A stretch of DNA of 64,000 nt from JBHEBG01 sp046557915. GTDB lineage: Bacteria > Bacteroidota > Bacteroidia > Flavobacteriales > Flavobacteriaceae. Every line of letters begins with the position of its first letter. The stretch's first letter is position 1. Made by a program: the position numbers and the translations under genes. This document shows, piece by piece, positions 7,973-17,203 of the stretch. The stretch is from contig NZ_JBHEBG010000004.1 of assembly GCF_046557915.1 (NCBI RefSeq), positions 248,001-312,000 of the forward strand. Reading direction: 5' to 3'. The notes beneath the pieces were generated by a model that ran no database searches, was not told the origin of the DNA, and saw nothing but the letters and a program-made list of their open reading frames with translations.

Positions 7973-10504
7973 ATGGCGGAAGGAGAAAAATTGATTCCTA
8001 TCAACATAGAGGACGAAATGAAATCGGCCTATATTGACTACTCAATGTCGGTCATTGTGTCACGTGCACTGCCAGATGTTAGAGATGGTCTAAAACCGGT
8101 GCACAGAAGAGTGTTGTACGGAATGCACGAACTGGGTGTAAGATCTAACAGCTCACATAAGAAATCGGCCCGTATAGTAGGGGAGGTTTTAGGTAAGTAT
8201 CACCCCCATGGGGATACTTCCGTGTATGATTCCATGGTGCGTATGGCCCAAGAATGGAGTTTACGTTATATGTTGGTAGACGGACAGGGAAACTTTGGTT
8301 CCATAGATGGGGACAGCCCGGCGGCTATGCGATATACGGAGGCGCGAATGCGAAAGATAGCTGACGACATGTTGGCGGATATAGATAAAGACACTGTTGA
8401 TCACCAGCTCAACTTTGACGATTCTTTGGAAGAACCTACCGTATTGCCTACACGGGTTCCTAATTTATTAATCAATGGAGCTTCAGGTATTGCAGTGGGT
8501 ATGGCAACAAACATGCCTCCCCACAACCTTTCCGAGGTTGTGGACGGTACCGTGGCCTATATTGATAACAACGATATAGAGATCGATGAACTCATTACAC
8601 ATATTAAGGCCCCCGATTTCCCTACCGGAGGTATTATTTATGGCTATGATGGTGTAAAAGAAGCCTTTCACACAGGTCGTGGAAGAGTGGTAATGCGGGC
8701 CAAGGCTATTTTTGAAGAAGTTCAGGGTAGGGAATGTATTGTGGTTACAGAGATTCCTTATCAGGTCAACAAAGCGGATATGATCAAGAAAACCGCTGAT
8801 TTGATCAATGAAAAGAAAATTGATGGTATTTCCACGATAAGGGACGAATCCGATAGGAACGGAATGCGGGTGGTCTATATTCTTAAAAGGGATGCTATTC
8901 CGAATATTGTACTAAATACGCTATATAAGTATACAGCCCTTCAGTCATCTTTTAGTGTAAACAATATTGCATTGGTCAAAGGAAGGCCCCAACTGCTCAA
9001 TGTAAAGGAAATGATCCACTATTTTGTGGAACATAGGCACGATGTGGTGGTACGCCGTACCAAGTACGAACTTAAGAAAGCGGAAGACCGGGCGCACATA
9101 CTCGAAGGTCTTATCATAGCTTCGGACAATATTGATGAGGTTATTGCCATTATCCGTGCTTCTTCCAATCCGGACGAAGCTAGGGAGAACCTTATGGAAC
9201 GCTTTAAATTGAGCGAAATACAGTCTAGGGCCATTGTTGAGATGAGGTTAAGACAACTTACTGGTCTTGAGCAAGATAAACTACGGTCCGAGTACGAGGA
9301 AATTATTAAGACCATTGCCGATTTAAAGGACATTCTTGCCAAAAAGGACAGAAGAATGCAAATTATTAAGGACGAGCTATTACTGGTTAAAGAAAAATAT
9401 GGCGATGATAGACGTTCGGAGATCAATTTTGCGGGAGGCGACCTTAGTATAGAAGATATGATTCCGGATGAGCAAGTGGTCATTACCATTTCACATGCGG
9501 GTTATATAAAACGTACCCCACTTACGGAGTACAAGACTCAAAATAGGGGCGGAGTTGGCCAAAAAGCCTCTTCCACAAGAAACGAAGACTTTTTAGAACA
9601 TCTATTTGTAGGTACAAATCATCAGTACATGCTTTTCTTTACCCAAAAAGGGAAGTGCTTCTGGATGCGGGTTTATGAAATTCCCGAAGGTAGCAGAACC
9701 TCTAAGGGTAGAGCCATTCAGAATTTGATCAATATTGAGCAAGACGATAAGGTCAAAGCATTTATCTGTACTCAGGATTTAAAGGATGAAGAATATGTAA
9801 ACAGCCATTACGTAATTATGGCCACCAAAAAGGGTACTGTTAAAAAGACTTCTTTGGAGCAATACTCCAGACCTCGCCAGAATGGTATAAATGCCATAGG
9901 CATACGAGAAGGGGACGAATTGTTGGAAGCCAAACTTACTACTGGTACCAGTCAGATTTTCTTAGGATTAAAATCGGGGAAAGCTATCCGGTTCGAAGAA
10001 GGAAAGACCAGGCCTATGGGAAGAAATGCTTCCGGTGTACGAGGAATTACTTTGGCCGATGATAATGACGAGGTAATTGGGATGATTTCCGTACATAATT
10101 TTGATGACGAAGTTTTGGTCGTTTCTGAAAACGGATACGGCAAACGTTCCAATTTAGATGATTACCGAATTACCAATAGGGGAGGAAAAGGTGTTAAAAC
10201 CATATCCATTACCGAAAAAACCGGTGGCTTGGTGGCGATTAAAAGTGTTTGCGACGCTGACGACCTAATGATCATCAATAAATCGGGTATTGCTATCCGT
10301 ATGAGCGTAGAGGACCTTAGGGTTATGGGTAGGGCCACACAAGGCGTAAAACTTATCAATATAAAAGAGAACGATTCCATTGCCGCAGTGGCAAAAGTTA
10401 TGAAGGATGAAGAGGCCGTTGATGAAATTGATATCATGGATATTGAGGTGAATGAAGAAAATGGTACGGCTATTGATAAGGATGATAACGAATCAACTAA
10501 ATAG
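7973..10504 (+). CDS. gyrA: DNA gyrase subunit A
   Basis: An 843-residue type IIA topoisomerase breakage-reunion subunit that works with GyrB to introduce negative supercoils. The winged-helix/tower domain carries the catalytic Tyr121 in AMRYTEARM. The quinolone-determining region reads HPHGDTSVYD, with Thr82, Ser83 and Asp86 at the positions of E. coli Ser83, Ala84 and Asp87. These are hydroxyl and acidic residues as in susceptible enzymes, so I see no classical resistance change. The C-terminal beta-pinwheel (~500-810) contains a GyrA-box-like segment, QNRGGVGQK, distinguishing it from ParC. An acidic tail (~815-843) follows. The gene for the TPR protein begins 37-40 nt downstream and may be co-transcribed. 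Confidence 0.96.
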   Translation: MAEGEKLIPINIEDEMKSAYIDYSMSVIVSRALPDVRDGLKPVHRRVLYGMHELGVRSNSSHKKSARIVGEVLGKYHPHGDTSVYDSMVRMAQEWSLRYMLVDGQGNFGSIDGDSPAAMRYTEARMRKIADDMLADIDKDTVDHQLNFDDSLEEPTVLPTRVPNLLINGASGIAVGMATNMPPHNLSEVVDGTVAYIDNNDIEIDELITHIKAPDFPTGGIIYGYDGVKEAFHTGRGRVVMRAKAIFEEVQGRECIVVTEIPYQVNKADMIKKTADLINEKKIDGISTIRDESDRNGMRVVYILKRDAIPNIVLNTLYKYTALQSSFSVNNIALVKGRPQLLNVKEMIHYFVEHRHDVVVRRTKYELKKAEDRAHILEGLIIASDNIDEVIAIIRASSNPDEARENLMERFKLSEIQSRAIVEMRLRQLTGLEQDKLRSEYEEIIKTIADLKDILAKKDRRMQIIKDELLLVKEKYGDDRRSEINFAGGDLSIEDMIPDEQVVITISHAGYIKRTPLTEYKTQNRGGVGQKASSTRNEDFLEHLFVGTNHQYMLFFTQKGKCFWMRVYEIPEGSRTSKGRAIQNLINIEQDDKVKAFICTQDLKDEEYVNSHYVIMATKKGTVKKTSLEQYSRPRQNGINAIGIREGDELLEAKLTTGTSQIFLGLKSGKAIRFEEGKTRPMGRNASGVRGITLADDNDEVIGMISVHNFDDEVLVVSENGYGKRSNLDDYRITNRGGKGVKTISITEKTGGLVAIKSVCDADDLMIINKSGIAIRMSVEDLRVMGRATQGVKLINIKENDSIAAVAKVMKDEEAVDEIDIMDIEVNEENGTAIDKDDNESTK

Positions 10505-10540
10505 AGATAGATGAACACTAATACATTAATACACATTACT

Positions 10541-11803
10541 ATGAAAACTAAATTTTTAATTCTTGCGGCTATGACCTTTTCCATAGTCGGATTTTCGCAA
10601 AAGGCGGAAATTAAAACTGCGGAGAAGGCGTTAAAAGCGGGAGATGCGGCAGCGGCCAAGACCGCTTTGGACGGAGCTGCTGGTTTAATAGACGGAGCCG
10701 ATGACAAGTTAAAGGCACAATATCATTTTGTAAGGGGCAATACCTATTCTACCTTGGCAAAAGCTGGGGATACCAGCGCATTTGATGAGGCGATCGCTTC
10801 ATTTAAAAAGGTGGTTTCTATAGAAGAAGCGACTGGAAAAGTTAAGTATAAGGCCGAAGCCGAACAAAAACTGGCCATTATGGTGGCGGATTTGGTCAAT
10901 GGCGCCGTAGAGGACAACAATCAGAAGAAATTTAAGGAGGCTGCGGAAAAATTGTATTTGGGTTATTCACTAAGTCCAAAGGATACGCTATATCTTTATT
11001 ATGCGGCGAGTAGTGCGGTTAACGGTCATCACTACGAAGAAGCACTGGCCTATTATGAAGAGCTTAAGAATTTAGGATATAATGGTAGCGAAGTAACCTA
11101 TACTGCTGTTAATTCAGCGACGGGTGAAGTGGAGACCATGGAAAAAGTTCAACGCGATCTAATGGTTAAATCTGGTACGTACACCGATCCAAAAGATGAA
11201 ACATCGCCCTCTAAAAGCTCGGAGATCGTTAAGAATATGGCGTTGATCTATACGCAATTGGGACAAGACGACAAAGCTTTAAAAGCTTATGCCGATGCAA
11301 GAGCAGACGACCCCTCCGATATTAACCTAATCCTTAGCGAAGCCAACTTACATTTTAAGTTAGGTGATAAGGAAAAATTTAAGTCGCTAATGGCCGAGGC
11401 TACTGAAATGGCCCCTGATAATCCAGACTTGCATTATAATATTGGTGTAGTAAGTATGGAACAGGGCAATATAGAAGAAGCTCGTGCTTCGTATATGAAG
11501 GCCTTGGAAATAAACCCTGGATACATCAACGCCCAGTTGAACCTTTCTACTACCTATGTAAACGAAGGCAACGGATTGATTGATGAAATGAACAGCCTGG
11601 GTAATTCTAGAGCGGACATTGCCAGATATGATGAGCTAAAAAAGCAGAAAGATGATTTGTTTTTGCAAGGAGCCAATATTTTGGAAGAGTCGCTCAAAAC
11701 AAACCCGGACAACCAGGGTATTCTGTCTCAACTGAAGAACATTTACGGTGCTATGGGTGACAACGAAAACTTTATGCGCGTAAAGAAATTATTAGGTGAG
11801 TAA
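10541..11803 (+). CDS. secreted tetratricopeptide-repeat protein
   Basis: The frame is open from 10511, but the ATG at 10541 gives a clean signal peptide (MKTKFLILAAMTFSIVGFSQ), so I place the start there, giving 420 residues. The mature protein is built of TPR helices: an N-terminal alanine-rich pair (AEKALKAGDAAAAKTALDGA) and clear C-terminal repeats such as DLHYNIGVVSMEQGNIEEA followed by ALEINPGYINAQLNLS. It is probably periplasmic and used for protein-protein interaction; no catalytic motif is present. Position after gyrA with a short gap suggests shared transcription, ending at the bidirectional terminator at 11824-11855. Substrates or partners are unknown. Confidence 0.85.
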   Translation: MKTKFLILAAMTFSIVGFSQKAEIKTAEKALKAGDAAAAKTALDGAAGLIDGADDKLKAQYHFVRGNTYSTLAKAGDTSAFDEAIASFKKVVSIEEATGKVKYKAEAEQKLAIMVADLVNGAVEDNNQKKFKEAAEKLYLGYSLSPKDTLYLYYAASSAVNGHHYEEALAYYEELKNLGYNGSEVTYTAVNSATGEVETMEKVQRDLMVKSGTYTDPKDETSPSKSSEIVKNMALIYTQLGQDDKALKAYADARADDPSDINLILSEANLHFKLGDKEKFKSLMAEATEMAPDNPDLHYNIGVVSMEQGNIEEARASYMKALEINPGYINAQLNLSTTYVNEGNGLIDEMNSLGNSRADIARYDELKKQKDDLFLQGANILEESLKTNPDNQGILSQLKNIYGAMGDNENFMRVKKLLGE

Positions 11804-11823
11804 AATTTCCAATCCCAATCAAT

Positions 11824-11855
11824 AAAAAAGCCTCCAATTGTTTGGAGGCTTTTTT
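11824..11855. terminator. bidirectional rho-independent terminator
   Basis: An 8-bp stem GCCTCCAA/TTGGAGGC (11830-11837 with 11842-11849) has six A on the left and six T on the right. It can therefore terminate both the gyrA-TPR transcript (+) and the convergent NlpC/P60 gene (-), whose stop codon touches its right edge. Confidence 0.9.
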
Positions 11856-12609
11856 ATTGGACAATCTTTTTTATGACCCTCAGCTTATGCGAATAATTCC
11901 CTATTTCGGTATTGAAGATTCCTGTGTGGTCCAAACGATCTATTCTTACCTTTCCATGGACATGAATGATGTAGTTGTTTTTTAGTATAATGCCCACATG
12001 GTCTATGGTTCCTTCTTTGTCATCAAAAAAAGCTAGGTCACCGGCTTCGCTTTCTTCGATAAAACTCAGTGCCTCTCCTTGTGTAGATTGTTCCAGGGCA
12101 CTTCGTAGTAAGTGGTGACCGTTTATTCTATATACCATTTGGGCAAATCCGGAGCAATCCAGTCCAAAAGGAGTTTTGCCCCCCTTCAAATGGGGTGCGT
12201 TTAAATAGAGTAAGGCAGTTGCTACCAGCTGATCTTTTCCCTTAACACCACAACTATGAGCACCTTCGTACCTATGCGAAAACAAATGCAAATGCCCCAC
12301 GTTAGATCCGATTACAAGAGGAATCAACACCTCGGTTTCCGTAGCGGCAAAGGCAACCAGGTCCGTTATAAATTTGGATTCTTTAGATTCCTCGATGGCT
12401 TTAAAATCTGCCTCTTGGATTAGTGTAATTTGGTCGTTGCTTACCCATCCTTCGGAGTTGTCAAAGGCGATGCGTATTCTGCTCCATTTTTTTTGTTGCT
12501 CCAATACCTTAAAATGATCTCCATACAATAGCTGGGTAATCATTTCGCCCCCATGGTCCGTAATTTGTCTTACTGGAATGACACTTAGGGGGCAAATACC
12601 GTATTGCAT
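11854..12609 (-). CDS. SH3-domain NlpC/P60 family peptidase
   Basis: A 251-residue C40 peptidase likely to cleave cell-wall peptides (gamma-D-Glu-diamino acid bonds) or recycled muropeptides. The N-terminal ~1-60 is an SH3b-type segment (LLYGDHFKVLEQQKKWSRIR ... GWVSNDQI), followed by a second SH3-like stretch. The catalytic domain is ~125-251, with the Cys in DCSGFAQMVYR, the His in DHVGIILKN and a third polar residue in the following HVHGKVRID. No signal peptide is evident, so it may act in the cytoplasm or be exported by another route. It is followed upstream by the thiolase gene on the same strand (24-nt gap), and the two may form an operon. Confidence 0.9.
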   Translation of the reverse strand: MQYGICPLSVIPVRQITDHGGEMITQLLYGDHFKVLEQQKKWSRIRIAFDNSEGWVSNDQITLIQEADFKAIEESKESKFITDLVAFAATETEVLIPLVIGSNVGHLHLFSHRYEGAHSCGVKGKDQLVATALLYLNAPHLKGGKTPFGLDCSGFAQMVYRINGHHLLRSALEQSTQGEALSFIEESEAGDLAFFDDKEGTIDHVGIILKNNYIIHVHGKVRIDRLDHTGIFNTEIGNYSHKLRVIKKIVQ

Positions 12610-12633
12610 AGGACTTCTTTAGAGGAGCTGTTA

Positions 12634-13809
12634 TTAATTTCTTTCCACGATCATTGCGGAAGCACCACCCCCTCCATTACATATTGCCGCTGCTCCTATT
12701 TTGCCATTGTTTTGTTCCAAAACACTAAGCAGTGTAATTATAATTCTGGCCCCGGAACATCCTAACGGGTGCCCAAGAGAAACGGCTCCACCATTAACAT
12801 TAACGTTCTCATCGGTAAGACCCAATAACTTGGTATTGGCCAATCCTACTACGGCAAAAGCCTCGTTAAATTCAAAATAGTCTACCTTATCGATGGTTAT
12901 TCCTGCTTTGTCCAAGGCCACGGGAAGCGCCTTGGCCGGAGCCGTAGTGAACCATTTTGGCTCCTGGGCCGCATCGGCATAACTTTTTATTTTGGCCAAC
13001 GGTTCCAAATTTAGGGCCTTGGCCTTTTCGGCACTCATTAAAACCAGAGCCGCAGCACCATCGTTTATGGTAGAAGCATTTGCTGCCGTAACCGTACCGT
13101 CTTTGGAAAATGCAGGGCGTAAGGCCGGGATTTTTTCCAGTTTTACATTTTTAAACTCTTCATCCTCACTTACAATAACAGGTTCTCCTCGCCTTTGCGG
13201 AACTTCAACAGGAACTACTTCCCCATTGAACTTTCCGGCTTTCCAAGCTTCGGCCGATCTCTGGTAGGATTGGATGGCAAAATTATCCTGATCTTCTCTA
13301 CTAAACTCATATTTTGCGGCACATGCATCTGCACAAACACCCATGGCATTTTCATCATATACATCTACCAAACCGTCTTTTTGCATGCCATCTGTAAGCG
13401 TACCTGGCCCAAATTTTACCCCATTGCGCATATGCACGTAATGCGGAATTAAGCTCATATTTTCCATACCTCCGGCAACAACAATGGAAGCGTCTCCCAA
13501 AGCAATTGCCTGGGCTGCCTGCATAACGGTTTTCATCCCGGAAGCGCATACTTTGTTTACGGTAGTGCAAGGTACCGTATCGGGGATACCCGCATAGATA
13601 GCCGCTTGCCTGGCAGGAGCTTGCCCAGTGCCGGCCTGTACCACATTGCCCATAAGAACCTCCTCCACCAATTCCGGTGCGAGGTTAATTTTTTCCAATG
13701 CGCCTTTTATGGCAATAGCACCCAGCCTAGGTGCCGGTATGGTAGACAACGATCCCATAAAACTCCCAATGGGCGTCCTGGCCATAGATACAATTACAAC
13801 TTCCTTCAT
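12634..13809 (-). CDS. acetyl-CoA C-acetyltransferase (thiolase)
   Basis: A thiolase of 391 residues when started at the ATG at 13809 (MKEVVIVSMARTPIGSF). An earlier in-frame Met at 13818 adds only MYP. The three active-site blocks are intact: the acyl-enzyme Cys in NKVCASGMKT, His in EFNEAFA / SLGHPLGCSGARI, and the second Cys in AICNGGGGAS. The enzyme either condenses two acetyl-CoA or cleaves acetoacetyl-CoA and longer 3-ketoacyl-CoA; the sequence alone does not fix direction or chain length, though it is closest to the AtoB/PhaA-type biosynthetic thiolases. It is divergent from the 7TM-HD gene. Confidence 0.92.
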   Translation of the reverse strand: MKEVVIVSMARTPIGSFMGSLSTIPAPRLGAIAIKGALEKINLAPELVEEVLMGNVVQAGTGQAPARQAAIYAGIPDTVPCTTVNKVCASGMKTVMQAAQAIALGDASIVVAGGMENMSLIPHYVHMRNGVKFGPGTLTDGMQKDGLVDVYDENAMGVCADACAAKYEFSREDQDNFAIQSYQRSAEAWKAGKFNGEVVPVEVPQRRGEPVIVSEDEEFKNVKLEKIPALRPAFSKDGTVTAANASTINDGAAALVLMSAEKAKALNLEPLAKIKSYADAAQEPKWFTTAPAKALPVALDKAGITIDKVDYFEFNEAFAVVGLANTKLLGLTDENVNVNGGAVSLGHPLGCSGARIIITLLSVLEQNNGKIGAAAICNGGGGASAMIVERN

Positions 13810-13962
13810 AGGGTACAAATTTAATGCTACGAAATTAATAAATCAAAAGCTTATAAGTTGCCCTTTAATACAATAAAATATGAACATCCACATATGGGTT
13901 ATCGCAACAAAAACACTTTTTAAACGTATATTTTTCTATTTTTGATTACATACTTTTGTACT

Positions 13963-16008
13963 ATGCCTAAATTTTTGGATAATGTTTATAGGAATCAATC
14001 GCTTATTTACAAATATTTCCTATATCTAGTATCTATATTTCTAATCGTTTTTTTTCTTCCAAAAGGGGGCAAGTTCAAATACGAATTTCAAAAGGGCAAA
14101 CCTTGGCAATATGAAAACCTCTATGCGCCATTCGATTTTTCCATAAAAAAAACGGAGACAGAGATAGCACAGGAACGTTTGGCCATCCAAAACAATCAGA
14201 CCGACTACTATACCTATAACGATGCTGAGGTAGCGGCCGCCCAAGAGGCTTTCGACACCAAATTTTCCGACCTTTTTTCCAATCTAAATGTTAGTGCCAG
14301 GCAACTGGCGGCGATAAAAACGGTCGGTGAGGAAATCTTCGATGCCATCTATGCCAATGGAGTTATTGCGTCAGATACTCAAAACGCGAGTTCGAGCATT
14401 TATCTGGTGAGGGACAATGAGGCAAAAAGAATGCTTTATCAAGATTTATATACTTCCAAAGACATTGATGCTGTAATCAGCAGAACTTTAAGGGACAAGG
14501 GGTACAGGAGCTATAGAAATTTATTTACCACTTTGTTTACGGATATCGTAAAACCTAATGTGTTTTATGATGAACGCCTTACGCAAAAAGAGCAAGAGGA
14601 CGAAATCTCCAAGATATCTTATACTAGGGGCAACATAGATGAGGGAAAACTGATTATTGTTAAAGGCGAAGTTGTTGAAGCGGAGAATTTTAAAATATTG
14701 AATTCGCTCAAAGAGGAATACAAATCCGAACTCTGGACGGCAAACAATTATTATTTTATATTGTTCGGTTATACCATTTTGGTGGCCTTGGTGTTAATGA
14801 TGCTTTTTCTGTTTCTTAAAAAATACCGGGAAGAAATTTTTAGGAACAATACCAAGGTTACTTTCATCTTCTTTAATATACTACTCATGGTCTTTGTTAC
14901 GACCTTGGTGGTTAAGTATAATGAAACTTATGTGTATGTGGTACCCCTATGTATTTTACCGCTTATTTTAAAGACCTTTTTTGATGCCCGTTTAGGACTT
15001 TATGTACATGTACTTACGGTCTTGATCCTTGGTTTTGTGGTACCAAACAGTTTTGAATATATCTTTTTGCAGATTATAGCGGGTATTGTTACCATACTTT
15101 CGGTATCGGAACTATACAAAAGGGCCAATCTCTTTATTTCCGTAGGGCAAATTACCTTGATCTATATTGTGGGCTATCTGGCTTTTCATATCATCCATGA
15201 AGGAAATCTGGATAATATTGTCTGGTTGGCTTTTGGTTTTTTCCTGTTAAACGGTATGATTACGCTCTTTGCACAACCTTTGATTTATATCTATGAGAAA
15301 ATGTTTGGTCTGGTTTCGGATGTATCGCTCTTAGAACTTTCGGATACCAATTCCCGCTTATTAAAAACACTTTCCAATAAGGCCCCCGGCACCTTTCACC
15401 ATTCCTTGCAGGTGGCCAATCTTGCGGAGGCCGCAGCTAATGAAATTGGCGCCAATGCCATGCTGGTTAGGGTAGGGGCACTATATCATGATATAGGAAA
15501 AATGAACCACCCCACCTATTTCACCGAAAATCAGATTACCAATGTAAATCCTCACGACGAGCTAAACCCTAAAGACAGTGCTAAAATCATTATAGATCAT
15601 GTCATTGAAGGTATTGAAATGGCCCGGAAAAACAACTTACCAGATCGGGTGATCGATTTCATTAGAACGCATCACGGTACAAATTTGGTCTACTATTTTT
15701 ACAAGAAACAACAAGAACTCGACACTCATACCAGCCGGGAGCATTTTACCTATCCGGGGCCCATACCTTTTTCTAAAGAAACTGCTATCCTAATGATGGC
15801 AGACTCGGTAGAAGCTGCTTCCAAAAGTTTAAAAAACCCAACGTTTTTAATGATCAACGAGTTTGTAGATCGTATTATTAGTGCACAGATGCAGGCGGGT
15901 CAATTTTTAAATGCCAACATCACTTTTAAAGAAATAGAAGCGGTAAAAAAGATATTGAAACAAAAGTTGACCAATATCTACCATTTACGGGTAGAATATC
16001 CTGAATAA
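13963..16008 (+). CDS. 7TM-HD membrane phosphodiesterase (PgpH-like)
   Basis: An integral membrane protein of 681 residues from the ATG at 13963 (MPKFLDNVYRNQS); the open frame starts at 13942. After an N-terminal membrane segment (LYLVSIFLIVFFLP) comes a ~220-residue extracytoplasmic 7TMR-HDED domain, then about seven membrane helices (residues ~265-470), then a cytoplasmic HD domain with HHSLQVANLAEAA, the metal pair HDIGK in LYHDIGKMNHPTY, and a downstream RTHHGT. Characterised homologues (PgpH) hydrolyse cyclic di-AMP, so a c-di-AMP phosphodiesterase role is likely but inferred. Length and order match the family. The gene stands alone. Confidence 0.9.
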   Translation: MPKFLDNVYRNQSLIYKYFLYLVSIFLIVFFLPKGGKFKYEFQKGKPWQYENLYAPFDFSIKKTETEIAQERLAIQNNQTDYYTYNDAEVAAAQEAFDTKFSDLFSNLNVSARQLAAIKTVGEEIFDAIYANGVIASDTQNASSSIYLVRDNEAKRMLYQDLYTSKDIDAVISRTLRDKGYRSYRNLFTTLFTDIVKPNVFYDERLTQKEQEDEISKISYTRGNIDEGKLIIVKGEVVEAENFKILNSLKEEYKSELWTANNYYFILFGYTILVALVLMMLFLFLKKYREEIFRNNTKVTFIFFNILLMVFVTTLVVKYNETYVYVVPLCILPLILKTFFDARLGLYVHVLTVLILGFVVPNSFEYIFLQIIAGIVTILSVSELYKRANLFISVGQITLIYIVGYLAFHIIHEGNLDNIVWLAFGFFLLNGMITLFAQPLIYIYEKMFGLVSDVSLLELSDTNSRLLKTLSNKAPGTFHHSLQVANLAEAAANEIGANAMLVRVGALYHDIGKMNHPTYFTENQITNVNPHDELNPKDSAKIIIDHVIEGIEMARKNNLPDRVIDFIRTHHGTNLVYYFYKKQQELDTHTSREHFTYPGPIPFSKETAILMMADSVEAASKSLKNPTFLMINEFVDRIISAQMQAGQFLNANITFKEIEAVKKILKQKLTNIYHLRVEYPE

Positions 16009-16122
16009 CCTTCCAAGTACCTGATTAAATACGGGTAAAAAAATAAAAAAAATGTTGCGTTCTAATGTATGAAGAAGTACATTTGCATCCGCATTTTCGG
16101 ATACTTTTTATCTGGAAATAAA

Positions 16123-16206
16123 GGAGAGGTGCCGGAGTGGTAACGGAGCAGATTGCTAATCTGTCGACGGGTAACTGTCGCCTGGGTTCGAGTCCCAGTC
16201 TCTCCG
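16123..16206 (+). tRNA. tRNA-Ser (GCT)
   Basis: Acceptor GGAGAGG pairs with TCTCTCC (16199-16205), discriminator G16206. The anticodon arm GCAGA-TTGCTAA-TCTGT gives anticodon GCT. A long variable arm (CGACGG/CTGTCG), typical of serine tRNA, is present, as is the T-arm CTGGG-TTCGAGT-CCCAG. CCA is not encoded. It is probably co-transcribed with the tRNA-Pro 27 nt downstream. Confidence 0.97.
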
Positions 16207-16233
16207 CTTTTTTAAGTATATTTTGTATACACT

Positions 16234-16311
16234 CGGGGTGTAGCGTAGCCCGGTTATCGCGCCGCGTTTGGGACGCGGAGGTCGCAGGTTCGAATCCTGC
16301 CACCCCGACCA
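16234..16311 (+). tRNA. tRNA-Pro (TGG)
   Basis: Acceptor CGGGGTG pairs with CACCCCG (16301-16307). The anticodon arm CCGCG-TTTGGGA-CGCGG gives anticodon TGG. The T-arm is GCAGG-TTCGAAT-CCTGC. The 3' end ACCA is encoded, unlike the neighbouring tRNA-Ser. A strong terminator follows directly. Confidence 0.97.
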
Positions 16312-16315
16312 AGAA

Positions 16316-16346
16316 AATCCGATCATGAAAATGGTCGGATTTTTTG
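16316..16346 (+). terminator. terminator after the tRNA pair
   Basis: An 11-bp stem (16316-16326 with 16331-16341, one T-G wobble) is capped by a GAAA tetraloop and followed by a run of T. It begins 4 nt after the encoded CCA end of tRNA-Pro. Confidence 0.92.
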
Positions 16347-16467
16347 TTTTTTCTTTTTTTGTTCGAAAGCAAAATCCCAAAGATTTTGCGCCTTTATAAA
16401 TATACACAGACCTTGGCCCATAAGCCATAAGTCCGGATTAATTATAGGCTTTGTTAGCTACTGGCTT

Positions 16468-16971
16468 TTACTTTAAACCGTCCCTTCTTCTTCTCAAAGC
16501 GATGATTTCATTCGCTAAATCTATTCTCTGTCCTTTCCAAAATTCCGCATACCATTCTTCTTCGGTCATTTTATTTTTTCCATCACCTATTTTTTGGTCA
16601 GACTTTGATGATGGCGCAATGGGCTTATCGAAAGCTCTGCTCAGGCCACAGACATTCATTTGTAAAAATCCGTTTTCCATTCTGCCATAGACTAACCAAG
16701 TTCCTGTTTTTTCAGCATAAGGTTGGCAAGATTTCCAATTTTTGCCAATATAAATATTGTCTTGTAAGTCCCCCCCGTCCAATGATTCTATAACCTTTAT
16801 TTTATAGGTCAGGTCATTATTCACTTCGATAATTTCTCCAATGAAAATGCATTCTGAATTCTCCATTTCCCGGTTTTGGAGTTCCTCCAAACTTTTGAAT
16901 CCACAATCGCAAGCAATACCGATTTGCACGAAAAATGATGATAAAATAAATGTCCAGATTAATTTTTTCAT
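16468..16971 (-). CDS. secreted TIMP/NTR-like hypothetical protein
   Basis: A 167-residue exported protein with a signal peptide (MKKLIWTFILSSFFVQIGIA) followed at once by CDCG. A mature N-terminus starting with Cys-x-Cys and a downstream pattern of ECIFIGEIIEV and conserved cysteines (KSCQPYA; NVCGLSR) resembles the OB-fold NTR/TIMP-like proteins found sporadically in Bacteroidota. The C-terminal ~50 residues are charged. The Cys after the signal could instead be a lipidation site. It lies in an accessory stretch next to an attC-like inverted repeat (16993-17058), so it may be a cassette-type gene. The function is unknown; the TIMP-like label is from cysteine placement only. Confidence 0.65.
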   Translation of the reverse strand: MKKLIWTFILSSFFVQIGIACDCGFKSLEELQNREMENSECIFIGEIIEVNNDLTYKIKVIESLDGGDLQDNIYIGKNWKSCQPYAEKTGTWLVYGRMENGFLQMNVCGLSRAFDKPIAPSSKSDQKIGDGKNKMTEEEWYAEFWKGQRIDLANEIIALRRRRDGLK

Positions 16972-16992
16972 TTCCGTTTTATTAAGCTTGCA

Positions 16993-17058
16993 GGTAACGT
17001 TTCTTGTATGATGCGTTTGCTACCCGAAGGGAGCATATACAATATACAAATTGTTGCC
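16993..17058. repeat. attC-like imperfect inverted repeat
   Basis: A 66-nt element folds end to end: GGTAAC (16993-16998) with GTTGCC (17053-17058), TTGTATGATGC (17004-17014) with GCATATACAA (17033-17042, one bulged G), and CCC/GGG around GAA at the tip (17023-17031). Interrupted pairing with unpaired extra bases resembles integron attC sites and Flavobacterial dispersed repeats. A similar motif (AACG...TATG...CGTT) recurs at about 18400-18427. No integron integrase gene is in the window. Confidence 0.45.
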
Positions 17059-17203
17059 ATTAGTACTTTTTATTTCTAATTTGATTTCTCTTTTGTTTGA
17101 TTGTTTCTCTTCTTGTTTTTAAAGTTGAAAAACTCAAGATTTTTGATAATTGTTTTAAAAAGTTTGTTGAAACTCTTGATGGTCTATTTTCGGATTTCAT
17201 ATG

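Noticed and set aside
8201..8232. Thr82 in GyrA as a quinolone-resistance change
   Set aside because: Thr at this position is found in normal susceptible enzymes; typical resistance residues (Leu, Trp, Ile, or Asn/Gly at the Asp) are absent.
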